From the NCBI RefSeq assembly GCF_000170755.1, contig NZ_ABCK01000035.1, forward strand, positions 1 through 50,350: a stretch of 50,350 nucleotides of DNA, written 5' to 3'. The notes under the pieces are model-generated. The model ran no database searches. It was not told the origin of the DNA and saw only the letters and a program-made list of their open reading frames with translations. The translations under genes and the position numbers were made by a program. Below, one piece after another: positions 1 through 7,429 of the stretch (position 1 is the first letter of the stretch; the number at the start of each line of letters is the position of its first letter). This DNA is from Lentisphaera araneosa HTCC2155 (GTDB taxonomy: Bacteria > Verrucomicrobiota > Lentisphaeria > Lentisphaerales > Lentisphaeraceae).

Positions 1-101
1 GCGCCACAATCACATAATTGAGTTTGGATACCTTTCCAAGCGTAAGATGCTTTGCGCTGACGCTTTTTCATCTTTGATGTCTTTCTTTTTGGCTGTGCCA
101 T
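1..101 (-). CDS. rpmF: 50S ribosomal protein L32, 3' truncated by the window edge
   Basis: Only the first 33 codons are in the window. The peptide begins MAQPKRKTSKMKKRQRK and continues through SYAWKG to QLCDCG, the basic N-terminus and first zinc-type Cys pair of bacterial L32 in the large ribosomal subunit. It lies 29 bp downstream of the yceD gene, the conserved yceD-rpmF arrangement of many bacteria, and is the last gene seen of the kinase-regulator-coaD-yceD run. The call is firm from the N-terminus and the neighbour; the C-terminus cannot be checked. Confidence 0.93.
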   Translation of the reverse strand, partial: MAQPKRKTSKMKKRQRKASYAWKGIQTQLCDCG

Positions 102-130
102 GTTGTGTTCCTTGTCTTAACTTTAAAAAA

Positions 131-613
131 TTAGTCAAAATTTAGATTATCTAAAATATTGTCAAAAGAGCCACCATTATCCGGTTTTGAGCATTGGCAA
201 CTCTCTTTATTGAGGTTCGCGCCACATCCTGAGCATAGTCCTTGGCAGTCATCACTGCACAGGTAGTGTTGCGGAAAAGTGAGGAGTATATCCTCACGTA
301 TGTATTCTGTCAAATCAATAATGTCAGGACAGTTTTCAATATGATGACAAATTTCTTCTGACTCGAGAAGATGAGTGAAGTCTGAGTTGCAACGATCGCA
401 ATTGCATTGCATATCCACACTTACATGGCCCCTTATTAATAAGGTGTCCATTTGATCGAGTAAACTCACGTCCAACTTAGCTTGCATTGGGCCGTAAGAT
501 TTTTCACGATAAGAAGTGGGGAGTCCCATGATAGACGAATCGATTTCGTCTTCGATTTTCATCCCGAATTCGGGGATGTGAAACTTATTTATCTGTAGAG
601 GGTGAAGGGGCAT
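131..613 (-). CDS. yceD: YceD / DUF177 large-subunit rRNA accumulation protein
   Basis: A 160-residue protein of the DUF177 family, whose members are needed for 23S rRNA accumulation and sit next to rpmF. Two Cys-rich patches are visible: CNCDRC near residues 70-75 and a C-terminal set (CSDDCQGLCSGCG, then CQC) with LN between them, typical of the family and probably metal-binding. The ATG at 613 has a strong AAAGGAG ribosome site about 8 nt upstream, so the start is accepted although it overlaps the end of coaD by 29 nt. Expression is therefore probably coupled to coaD and rpmF. Confidence 0.88.
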   Translation of the reverse strand: MPLHPLQINKFHIPEFGMKIEDEIDSSIMGLPTSYREKSYGPMQAKLDVSLLDQMDTLLIRGHVSVDMQCNCDRCNSDFTHLLESEEICHHIENCPDIIDLTEYIREDILLTFPQHYLCSDDCQGLCSGCGANLNKESCQCSKPDNGGSFDNILDNLNFD

Positions 614-1094
614 GGTATTTCTCCTTTAAAGCATCAGCGATAATTGGCGGAACAAATTTGGCGATGTCTCCACCCAGGCGAGCGATTTCGCGAATCATTC
701 GAGAGGAAACAAAAGATGTTTCGGGGCTCGGCATTAAGAAAACGGTTTCGCATTTTGGATTGAGGTCGCGATTCATCATCGCCATGTGGATTTCATATTC
801 GAAATCGGAAATTGAGCGTAAGCCACGAACGACGGCACAGGCATCAAAGTTGTTGAGTGCTTCAACGAGGAGACCGCTAATTGAATGGACTTCGATGTTG
901 GGAATATGCTGACATATATCAATAATGTGACCGCGTCTTTCATCTAAGCTGAAGTGAGCTTGTTTTGAGGCATTGACAGCCACGAGTACAATGAGTTTAT
1001 CGAAAAGCTTGGCGGCTCTTTCGATAACATCCAAATGCCCAAAGGTCAAAGGATCGAAAGATCCTGGGTAGATGGCTACTTTTTCTTCGGACAT
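585..1094 (-). CDS. coaD: Phosphopantetheine adenylyltransferase
   Basis: A 169-residue nucleotidyltransferase that joins ATP and 4'-phosphopantetheine to give dephospho-CoA, the penultimate step of CoA synthesis, in the cytosol. The N-terminal PGSFDPLTFGHLD carries the TxGH nucleotide motif, and SSRMIRE near residue 125 is the second signature. Length matches the family (about 160 residues). An in-frame TTG at 1109 would add five residues, but the ATG at 1094 lies one base after the stop of the response regulator and has a GGAA 9 nt upstream, so ATG is preferred. Having coaD between a two-component system and yceD-rpmF is unusual. Confidence 0.95.
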   Translation of the reverse strand: MSEEKVAIYPGSFDPLTFGHLDVIERAAKLFDKLIVLVAVNASKQAHFSLDERRGHIIDICQHIPNIEVHSISGLLVEALNNFDACAVVRGLRSISDFEYEIHMAMMNRDLNPKCETVFLMPSPETSFVSSRMIREIARLGGDIAKFVPPIIADALKEKYHAPSPSTDK

Positions 1095-1095
1095 T

Positions 1096-2487
1096 TTAGG
1101 TGATTCCAAATTGTTTGAGTCGACGGTGCAGGGTGCGTCGGCTCATGCCAAGTCGTTCCGCTGCAAGGGTGCGATTATTGTTAGATTCTTTGAGGGCCTT
1201 CAAAATAAGTACTTTTTCGTTTTCTGCCACATCAAGTGCTTTGTCTTTGTCTTCTATTTTTGCAGTCTCGCTCAATTGTTGTTCACCGAGTAAAACGTGA
1301 TCCGGTAGATTGGGGAGGTCAAGGTATTCTTGCTGAGATAAAACGGCCATGCGCTCCACGACATTGCGGAGTTCGCGAACATTACCAGGCCAATCATAAG
1401 TGCACAGGCGTGCCATCGCATCCGCGGTGAAGCCTTTGACATTCAATTGATTCTCAGTAACTGAAGAAATGAGCCAGTGTTGGAGTAGGGCAGGGATATC
1501 TTCTCGGCGATCACGCAGAGGTGGCAGTTCAAGGTTGATGACATCGAGGCGATAATAGAGGTCTTCTCGGAACTCGCCAGCTTGAACCATTTTGCGAAGG
1601 TCGCGATTGGTTGCGGCAATGAGTCGCGCATCTGAATAGAGTGTTTCGTTTCCGCCGACGCGTTCAAAGGAGCGGCTCTCGAGAATGCGCAGGAGTTTAA
1701 CTTGGGTTGCGGCATCAATTTCACCAATTTCGTCGAGGAAAAGTGTGCCACCATCAGCGGCTTCGAAGCGACCAATGCGTTTTTCATTGGCGCCAGTGAA
1801 GGAGCCCTTTTCGTGGCCGAAGAGTTCACTCTCAAAGAGGTTGGCATTGAGAGCGGCACAATGAACGGCAATGAAAGCTTTTTTGGAACGAGTGCTCGCG
1901 GCGTGAATGGCTTTGGCAATGACCTCTTTACCCGTACCAGTTTCACCAGTGATTAATACTGAGGAACGTGCAGGCGCAATTTGCTGAACAGTACGCAGAA
2001 CGTTTTCCATAGCCACAGATTGATAAATGATCTGTGGAGAATTCTTGGAGCCTTTTGCGGTTTGCGCAATTGCAGGTAGCTGAGCTGAAGTTGCTTTTTT
2101 GGTGCTCGGTAATTGAAAACTTGGGCTTGCTTGGACGGCAGTTTTTAAAACTCCGTCCAGGTCATCGAGACGAAAGGGTTTTGTGATGAAATCGTAAGCG
2201 CCTGCTTTGACGGCGTCGACCACTGTCTCCGTTTCGTTATAGGCACTCATGACAATCGCTGGAGTTTCAGGGCGAATGTTTTTGAGCTGACGTAAAAGCT
2301 CAATGCCATTCATTCCAGGCATTTTGACATCGGTTAAAATGATGTCGACTGGGTTGTCTTCAAAAATTTTAATCGCTTCTTTGCCATTGGACGCCGTAAA
2401 AGTTTCCCATTCATATTTGAGTGCGCGGGCTAAGCCTTGGCAGGTGTGGATCTCATCGTCAACAATTAGTATTTTCTTTTTATTCAT
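1096..2487 (-). CDS. Sigma54-dependent NtrC-family response regulator
   Basis: A 463-residue three-domain activator. The receiver domain spans residues 1-120 with acidic pair D10-D11 and phospho-acceptor D53 (LTDVKMPG). The AAA+ domain follows, with Walker A GETGTGKE at 181-188, the sigma54-contact loop GSFTGA at 228-233 and Walker B LDEIGE at 251-256. A Fis-type helix-turn-helix ends it (NNRTLAAERLGMSRRTLHRRL). GSFTGA replaces the usual GAFTGA, a tolerated variant in some family members. The ATG overlaps the end of the kinase gene by 8 nt, so the two form a cognate pair. The target promoter is not identifiable here. Confidence 0.95.
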   Translation of the reverse strand: MNKKKILIVDDEIHTCQGLARALKYEWETFTASNGKEAIKIFEDNPVDIILTDVKMPGMNGIELLRQLKNIRPETPAIVMSAYNETETVVDAVKAGAYDFITKPFRLDDLDGVLKTAVQASPSFQLPSTKKATSAQLPAIAQTAKGSKNSPQIIYQSVAMENVLRTVQQIAPARSSVLITGETGTGKEVIAKAIHAASTRSKKAFIAVHCAALNANLFESELFGHEKGSFTGANEKRIGRFEAADGGTLFLDEIGEIDAATQVKLLRILESRSFERVGGNETLYSDARLIAATNRDLRKMVQAGEFREDLYYRLDVINLELPPLRDRREDIPALLQHWLISSVTENQLNVKGFTADAMARLCTYDWPGNVRELRNVVERMAVLSQQEYLDLPNLPDHVLLGEQQLSETAKIEDKDKALDVAENEKVLILKALKESNNNRTLAAERLGMSRRTLHRRLKQFGIT

Positions 2488-3637
2488 CTGAAATCTCTTG
2501 ATTTGTGTTGGTGCTAATCATGCGAATGCGTTTCCCCAAGCGTGGAAGGGAGATGGTGAGGATGGTACCTTTTTCTTCTGCGGAGCTTATATCGAGGCGC
2601 CCACCGTGTTCGCGGATAATTTTTTCTACAATAAAGATGCCGAGGCCTGTGCCACTATGGCGATCACTTTTGTAGGAATTAAAGATTTTCCCAATTTTAT
2701 TGAGGTCAATACCTCCACCTGTATCGGCAAAGCTGATGTTAATGAAATCGTCGTCACCCGTGCAAAGTAGGGCAAGTTTACCTCCCTGAGGCATGGCTTG
2801 GATGGCGTTTTTCATGATGTTGAAAAAGGCTTGCTTGAGTTGAGTTTCGTCCCCTTCGATAGGAGGTGTTCTTTCCGGGATCGAGATTTCGAGCTCAATA
2901 TTGCGATCTTCAATTTCTTTGGTCATGAACTGCAGCGCTTCTCGTAAAATGGAGGTGAGCTCAATGGCTTTCATTTCAGGCTTGTCGGAGCGAAGAGCAC
3001 CTAAGAATTGACGAATAATGGTGTCGAGTCGCTCGATTTCTCCCGAAGCAACGCCGAGTAATTCCCGAGCTTCATCGCCCTCGTCGCCTTCGATCTGTTT
3101 CATGAGGCGGTTGAGCAGTTGTAGGTGAATATTTAAGCTATTGAGTGGATTCCCCAATTCGTGGGCGACTCCCGCAGCCAACATGGTGAGCAGGCGAAGT
3201 TGTTCGCTCTCGTTCTGTGATTGACTTTGATTGTGGAGATCTGTGTTGTCGTGAATGACGATGATGTAGCCGTCGATTTCATCTTGTTTAACAATGGTAC
3301 AGATGAGGTGGCGAAATTCTGGATAAGAAATTTCGAGTTCCTGACGCTTGAAGCCATTCTCTGAGGGGATCATCTCATTGACTTTGAGTTCAGGGACAAA
3401 TTTTGTGAGAGCTTGGCCCTTAGCATCATTGGTTAGTCCAAGCAATTCTTGGGCGGCTTGATTATGGTAAGTGATGTCGTAAGCTTCATCGAGAACGACA
3501 ATGCCCTCGCGAATGGTATTAAAAATGGTATCGAGGGAGCTTTTTTCGCGCACGAGGTGAAGTAAGAAGGATTGTTCCTCTCCTAATTCTGAGTGCTTGA
3601 GTCTTTCGCTCAGTCGATCTATAATATCCGCTTTCAT
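2480..3637 (-). CDS. Soluble PAS-domain sensor histidine kinase (NtrB-like)
   Basis: A 385-residue kinase with no membrane segment or signal peptide, so it should sense a cytosolic signal. A PAS domain covers about residues 30-130 (FNTIREGIVVLDE...GQALTKFV). The dimerisation/phosphoacceptor helix contains H159 in GVAHELGNPLNS. The ATPase domain shows the N box (NIMKNAIQAMPQGG) and G boxes (DTGGGI, GTGLGIFI). The Asn after the H box (HELGNPL) is typical of the NtrB-like phosphotransfer class. It overlaps its response regulator by 8 nt and starts the operon running to rpmF. The signal is unknown. Confidence 0.93.
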   Translation of the reverse strand: MKADIIDRLSERLKHSELGEEQSFLLHLVREKSSLDTIFNTIREGIVVLDEAYDITYHNQAAQELLGLTNDAKGQALTKFVPELKVNEMIPSENGFKRQELEISYPEFRHLICTIVKQDEIDGYIIVIHDNTDLHNQSQSQNESEQLRLLTMLAAGVAHELGNPLNSLNIHLQLLNRLMKQIEGDEGDEARELLGVASGEIERLDTIIRQFLGALRSDKPEMKAIELTSILREALQFMTKEIEDRNIELEISIPERTPPIEGDETQLKQAFFNIMKNAIQAMPQGGKLALLCTGDDDFINISFADTGGGIDLNKIGKIFNSYKSDRHSGTGLGIFIVEKIIREHGGRLDISSAEEKGTILTISLPRLGKRIRMISTNTNQEISDE

Positions 3638-3765
3638 TTTTTATCCATAAAATTAGTTTTTTTACCTTAGCACATTTATTACAAATGCCCAAAAAATCTT
3701 TTATTTGTATTCGAAAGACTAGGAATTATACTTTTAAAAACCACTAATTTGGAGCCTATTTATCC

Positions 3766-3912
3766 ATGACGACATATATACGACCTTTTGTAATTGTGTG
3801 CTTAAGCTTTTTGATTGCGCATAATACGACAACATCTTGTGGTATTTATACGACGCATGAACATGAAGAAGAGCACGAAGATGAAGAGTTCGAAAAACTG
3901 GCGGAAGAATGA
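3766..3912 (+). CDS. Tiny acidic lipoprotein, copy 1 of 3
   Basis: A 48-residue ORF. The hydrophobic N-terminus (YIRPFVIVCLSFLIA) leads to a probable lipobox, TTTSC, with the acceptor Cys at residue 25. The mature part is about 24 residues and almost entirely acidic or His (HEHEEEHEDEEFEKLAEE). A GGAG lies 11 nt before the ATG. Its stop overlaps the start of copy 2 as ATGA. The shared RPF / hydrophobic / TSC / acidic-tail plan in three neighbouring ORFs is the main evidence that they are real; I know no family for them. Lipidation and function are inferred. Confidence 0.62.
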   Translation: MTTYIRPFVIVCLSFLIAHNTTTSCGIYTTHEHEEEHEDEEFEKLAEE

Positions 3913-4064
3913 AAAAATACTTTAGGCCGCTGTTTATCATTTGCTTAACTTTCCTCTTTGTGAGTACGACTTCGTGCTCATGCAAGATGTACACCTTTAG
4001 TGAAGAAGAGGAAGAAGAGCGCAAAAACGAGATAGAAGAGTATGAGCGCCTGGCCGAAGAGTAG
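3909..4064 (+). CDS. Tiny acidic lipoprotein, copy 2 of 3
   Basis: A 51-residue ORF starting inside the stop of copy 1 (ATGA), so it is probably translationally coupled. KKYFRPLFIICLTFLF forms the signal segment and STTSC the lipobox, with the Cys at residue 23 and a second Cys at 25. The tail is a run of six Glu, then KNEIEEYERLAEE, matching the end of copy 1 (KLAEE) and the EIEEYE of copy 3. A larger antisense ORF covers the same DNA, but only the plus-strand frame shows this repeated protein design. Function unknown. Confidence 0.65.
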   Translation: MKKYFRPLFIICLTFLFVSTTSCSCKMYTFSEEEEEERKNEIEEYERLAEE

Positions 4065-4159
4065 TTTTTATTGACGTAACTCATTGAATATTAATATATC
4101 AATATTGATTTCGAAGGTTTTCTATTGTACCCTTAGTGAATAATTCAGTGGAGAGTGCA

Positions 4160-4306
4160 ATGAAAAATAAATATTTTAGGCCCCTTTTTATTATAGGATT
4201 GGCTTTTTTATTCGTTAGTTCAACTTCTTGTGACTGGCACAGTTATGAGGAAGAAGAGGTAGAGTCTGAGATAGAAGAATACGAGAATGACCGCGAAGAA
4301 GAGTAA
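4160..4306 (+). CDS. Tiny acidic lipoprotein, copy 3 of 3
   Basis: A 48-residue ORF with a good GGAGAG ribosome site 5 nt before the ATG. KNKYFRPLFIIGLAFLFV is the signal segment, SSTSC the lipobox (Cys 24), followed by DWHSYEEEEVESEIEEYEN and a closing DREEE. The start of the next membrane-protein gene (4287) lies inside its 3' end, a 20-nt overlap in another frame, which ties this small gene to the downstream pair. A mature acidic tail of about 24 residues could bind cations or a basic partner at a membrane surface; this is inference only. Confidence 0.65.
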   Translation: MKNKYFRPLFIIGLAFLFVSSTSCDWHSYEEEEVESEIEEYENDREEE

Positions 4307-4757
4307 GCTCTCCCCCCTTTATTACCTTCCTGTTTTGATTTTAGTTATTGTGGCGGTTTTTCAACTGGCCATGAGTAACTTTAGTGACTTGAGCCCATGG
4401 AAAGGCGGTGGCTTTGGCATGTTCTCGAGTCTGAAGAACCCCGGCATGAGAAGGGTTCATGTCCGCCTCAATTTTGCCGATGGACAAGAAAAATTAGTCT
4501 CATCAAAACAATTTTCGAAAATGGCTGTTTATGATCAGCTTAGATCTTTCCCGAAAGAAGCCAAGTTACTTGAGTTTCTTGAAGAGATTAAACTCTTAAA
4601 GTGGAAACATCGTCATGGCGACAGTGATGAGTATTTACGTATTAATTCCTTAGGGCAAAGTGCCGTTGAAATCGAAGTTGATATAAATGAACTCATCTAT
4701 GAAAAAGGTAGAGTGCGAGCCGAAAAAATCCTTAGCCATAAGTGGCGTGCCAAATGA
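4287..4757 (+). CDS. Membrane-anchored protein of unknown function
   Basis: A 156-residue protein. One transmembrane segment at about residues 11-30 (YYLPVLILVIVAVFQLAMSN) is followed by a conserved-looking WKGGGFGMFSS and a soluble domain that probably lies outside the cytoplasm. I do not recognise a named domain. It overlaps the third tiny lipoprotein by 20 nt and the next multi-pass protein by 4 nt (ATGA), so all three should be made together. The pairing with a multi-pass protein suggests a membrane complex, but no activity can be read from the sequence. Confidence 0.8.
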   Translation: MTAKKSKLSPLYYLPVLILVIVAVFQLAMSNFSDLSPWKGGGFGMFSSLKNPGMRRVHVRLNFADGQEKLVSSKQFSKMAVYDQLRSFPKEAKLLEFLEEIKLLKWKHRHGDSDEYLRINSLGQSAVEIEVDINELIYEKGRVRAEKILSHKWRAK

Positions 4758-5572
4758 CTATGTTATTGCGAATGTCCTTATTATTAGCCCTTCTGGCGAC
4801 CGCACCTAGAGGTCACGTTGCAGCTGCGTTCCATTGCTTGGTCTTACTGGCGCTATTTTTCCCAAAGTTTGGTAAGCACCAAGATTTCTGGCTCGCCCTA
4901 ACATCTTTGCAGGGCTTCGCAATTTTTTATAGTTGGGGAAGTAGCGATAATCATAAATATCTAATTGCCTATTGGTTTTTTACTTTGTACTTGGCCTTAT
5001 TGGCGACCAAGCAAAATAAAGACTTATTCAAAGATTTTTGTGCCCAGTCCGCACGTTATCTTATTGCCGGATCGATGCTTTTTGCGGTCTTAGCAAAAGC
5101 CATTCACCCTGAGTATATGAATGGAGACTTTTTTCGTTTCACCCTGTTGATGGACGGGCGCTTTAAAGTTTTTACCATACTTCTAACTGAAGTCGATAAA
5201 TCAGTCTTAGAAGCTAATGCCGCCGCCATGAAACTGATGCGAGATTCGCAACAAAGTGAAATGCTTTTACAAGGACTTGCAGAAGTGAATGCCTTGGCAC
5301 TGTTTTTGACTTGGTGGACAATTTTAATCGAAGCCATCATTGGAGTTTTATTTCTATGCAACAAAAAGCCACTGTTCAGTCACCTATGTTTGATGGTGTT
5401 TATGATCACCACTTATTCAGTTGCGACTGTAACTGGTTTCTCCCTCGTTCTTTGTTGCTTAGGCTACGCCCATGCCCAGCGACAAGATTTACCGGACAAG
5501 ATAAAATTGTTCTACCCTTGCTTTTTTGCCTTCACCTTTGTTTTAGGCCTATCCTTCGGAGAAATAATTTAA
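4754..5572 (+). CDS. Multi-pass membrane protein (HTTM/DoxX-like topology)
   Basis: About 272 residues with seven or eight hydrophobic segments. The ATG at 4754 overlaps the previous stop as ATGA and is preferred to a GTG at 4742. The segment LFAVLAKAIHPEYMNGDFFRF, between the third and fourth membrane regions, resembles loops in HTTM/DoxX-like proteins, but the match is by eye only. It follows the WKGGGFGMF protein and the tiny lipoproteins. Its stop codon shares a 4-bp TTAA with the stop of the convergent cupin gene. Function unknown. Confidence 0.8.
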   Translation: MTMLLRMSLLLALLATAPRGHVAAAFHCLVLLALFFPKFGKHQDFWLALTSLQGFAIFYSWGSSDNHKYLIAYWFFTLYLALLATKQNKDLFKDFCAQSARYLIAGSMLFAVLAKAIHPEYMNGDFFRFTLLMDGRFKVFTILLTEVDKSVLEANAAAMKLMRDSQQSEMLLQGLAEVNALALFLTWWTILIEAIIGVLFLCNKKPLFSHLCLMVFMITTYSVATVTGFSLVLCCLGYAHAQRQDLPDKIKLFYPCFFAFTFVLGLSFGEII

Positions 5573-6219
5573 CTTGGCAGGTGCCCCGTTTTTACGAGGA
5601 TCAAAGTTTCCTTTTCGACGCGTGGGAAGTGCTGACTATTATGCGGACTTCGCAACCAAGTGTATTTGGGGTAAGAGCCATGTTCATCAATGAACTCTCC
5701 ACTAATGACAAAAATTTCTTCGCCTCCCATATGGCGATGTGGCTGAAAAACTTCATTAGCAGGCCATTTGACCAGGGCCGTATTATGCCCTAAAAAATTA
5801 TGGAGGGGCATGACTTGTAGATTTCCTGCGCCTTGATGCCAGTCAGCTTTATGGGTGTCAACCCGTAGTGATTCACTATCGTCGGGGTTGAATTGATTGA
5901 GCTTTACGAAAATAATACAACCCTCTTTACTGAAGGGTTTATGCTTACTGCCGGGTGGGTTACGAATGTATGTCCCGGGTCCGAAGTTGCCCGTTTCATC
6001 CGAAAAAGTCCCTTCGAGAACAAAAATCTCTTCTCCCAGGGGGTGGAGGTGCTCATTGAAATAGGAGTTCGCTTCGTATTTCACGATGCTCGTCACATGA
6101 CCGTGTTCAGCGGCTTCGCGCTCGAGTGCTTTGCGCCAAACACCTGCTAAGGGGCTTGCGAGCCAATCTTGCTCGTCCCAGTGAATGACACATTGTTTAC
6201 TGAAGTCCATATTGAGCAT
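5569..6219 (-). CDS. ChrR-like double-cupin protein
   Basis: A 216-residue protein with two cupin domains of the anti-sigma ChrR type. Domain 1 holds SYFNEHLHPLGEEIFVLEG and FGPGTYIRNPPGSKH; domain 2 holds VFQPHRHMGGEEIFVISG and YTWLRSPHNSQH. The His and Glu residues fit metal binding. There is no N-terminal zinc anti-sigma region and no neighbouring ECF sigma gene, so it is probably a stand-alone cupin, not an anti-sigma factor. Family members often begin MDFS, which favours the ATG at 6219 (AAAAGG 10 nt upstream) over an upstream TTG at 6276; the ATG at 6210 is also possible. Confidence 0.85.
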   Translation of the reverse strand: MLNMDFSKQCVIHWDEQDWLASPLAGVWRKALEREAAEHGHVTSIVKYEANSYFNEHLHPLGEEIFVLEGTFSDETGNFGPGTYIRNPPGSKHKPFSKEGCIIFVKLNQFNPDDSESLRVDTHKADWHQGAGNLQVMPLHNFLGHNTALVKWPANEVFQPHRHMGGEEIFVISGEFIDEHGSYPKYTWLRSPHNSQHFPRVEKETLILVKTGHLPS

Positions 6220-6355
6220 AGGAAGGGAACCTTTTGTTTTTGCTTTGAAAAATGTATGGAACTTAAGGTTTTTCAAGTTTGTTTATTGAAGCGCAGTCAA
6301 GCTGAACTACACTTTAGCTACTCGAGTTTGTGTTAATGCTTCATATGAGAATGAG

Positions 6356-7429
6356 ATGAGAAAAAATATAGAGAAAGATTTCCAAGATTTAGTTTCTTGG
6401 TCAAAAGATAATTATTCTCATTTGCCTTGGCGCAGTGAAGTACGTGATCTCTATCGTGTGCTCGTCTCGGAAGTGATGTTGCAGCAAACAACCGTGGCAA
6501 CAGTTTTGCCGCGCTACGAAAGCTTTTTTGAAAAATTCCCTGACCTCGCGAGCCTCGCAAATGCCGACGAAAATGATCTAGCTTTAGCTTGGAAAGGCTT
6601 GGGTTATTATCGCCGAGCTCAAAATTTGTATAAGGCGGTAACGATGATTCATCAGTCTGGGGGCGAATTCCCCGATGGTGAAGAAGAACTCCAGAAAGTT
6701 CCTGGAGTCGGCCCATATACAGCGGCCGCCCTCACGGCGATTGGCAGAAATCAATTAGCGCTCGCGGTGGATGGAAACCTGCAGCGCGTCTTAAGTCGTT
6801 ATTTTTTCATTGAAGTCGAGCAGGGACCCAAACTTCAGAAAGCAGTTCACTCTTTGATTCAAAATAAAACTTTTGCCAAGACGCTTGAGCTTTGCGGACC
6901 ACGCAAATTTAATGAAGCGCTAATGGATTTGGGTCGAGCCATTTGTAAACCTCGCAATCCTAAGTGTGGTGAATGTCCTTTACAGAATTCCTGCGAAGCT
7001 CGGCTTAAGCATAAAGTTGAACTTGTTCCCGTGAAAAAAGAAAAGCAAAAAGTGGCGATTTCGGAACTCAAATTAGTGCGATTCTTAGTGAAGAATTCAC
7101 AAGGTGAAATGCTCTTTTATAAAAAACGACAGGGAGAATGGCTCAAGGATCAATGGGAGTTACCCACCGCAATTGTGGAATCCGAAGATCAAAAGATTAA
7201 ACAGTACCCTTTTGCGAATGTCGCAAATTATTCGGATGAGCAGATTACGACGGCGATTACCCGTTACCGCATTCGCAATTATTGGAAAGAAATGGAGGAA
7301 CTCGACTTTCGTGACTTAGGAATTCTCAATGATCGCGACTTCGCTTTCCTGCCATGGGGTAAAACCCAAGAACATATTTCAAGCGCCAGTGAGAAAGTGC
7401 TAACGCTAATAAATGGTCGTAGTCAATGA
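6356..7429 (+). CDS. mutY: A/G-specific adenine DNA glycosylase
   Basis: A 357-residue MutY that removes adenine opposite 8-oxoguanine in base excision repair. Catalytic Glu39 lies in VSEVMLQQT; the helix-hairpin-helix is PGVGPYTAAA (about 116-125), followed by Asp139 in AVDGNLQRV. The 4Fe-4S cluster motif has C197, C204, C207 and C213 (C-x6-C-x2-C-x5-C). The C-terminal 120 residues form the NUDIX-like 8-oxoG recognition domain. The start lacks a strong ribosome site. Its end overlaps recQ by 4 nt (ATGA), making a two-gene repair operon. Confidence 0.95.
   Translation: MRKNIEKDFQDLVSWSKDNYSHLPWRSEVRDLYRVLVSEVMLQQTTVATVLPRYESFFEKFPDLASLANADENDLALAWKGLGYYRRAQNLYKAVTMIHQSGGEFPDGEEELQKVPGVGPYTAAALTAIGRNQLALAVDGNLQRVLSRYFFIEVEQGPKLQKAVHSLIQNKTFAKTLELCGPRKFNEALMDLGRAICKPRNPKCGECPLQNSCEARLKHKVELVPVKKEKQKVAISELKLVRFLVKNSQGEMLFYKKRQGEWLKDQWELPTAIVESEDQKIKQYPFANVANYSDEQITTAITRYRIRNYWKEMEELDFRDLGILNDRDFAFLPWGKTQEHISSASEKVLTLINGRSQ

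Noticed and set aside
1092-1109. TTG start for coaD that adds MESPK
   Set aside because: The ATG at 1094 has an adequate ribosome site and lies one base after the upstream stop; the extension is the end of the response-regulator gene in another frame.
3734-4084. Minus-strand ORF of 116 codons over the tiny lipoproteins
   Set aside because: It is Ser-rich because it reads the Glu-rich sense codons backwards (SSSSSS opposite GAA/GAG). The plus strand carries three ORFs of one repeated design, so the antisense frame is a shadow.
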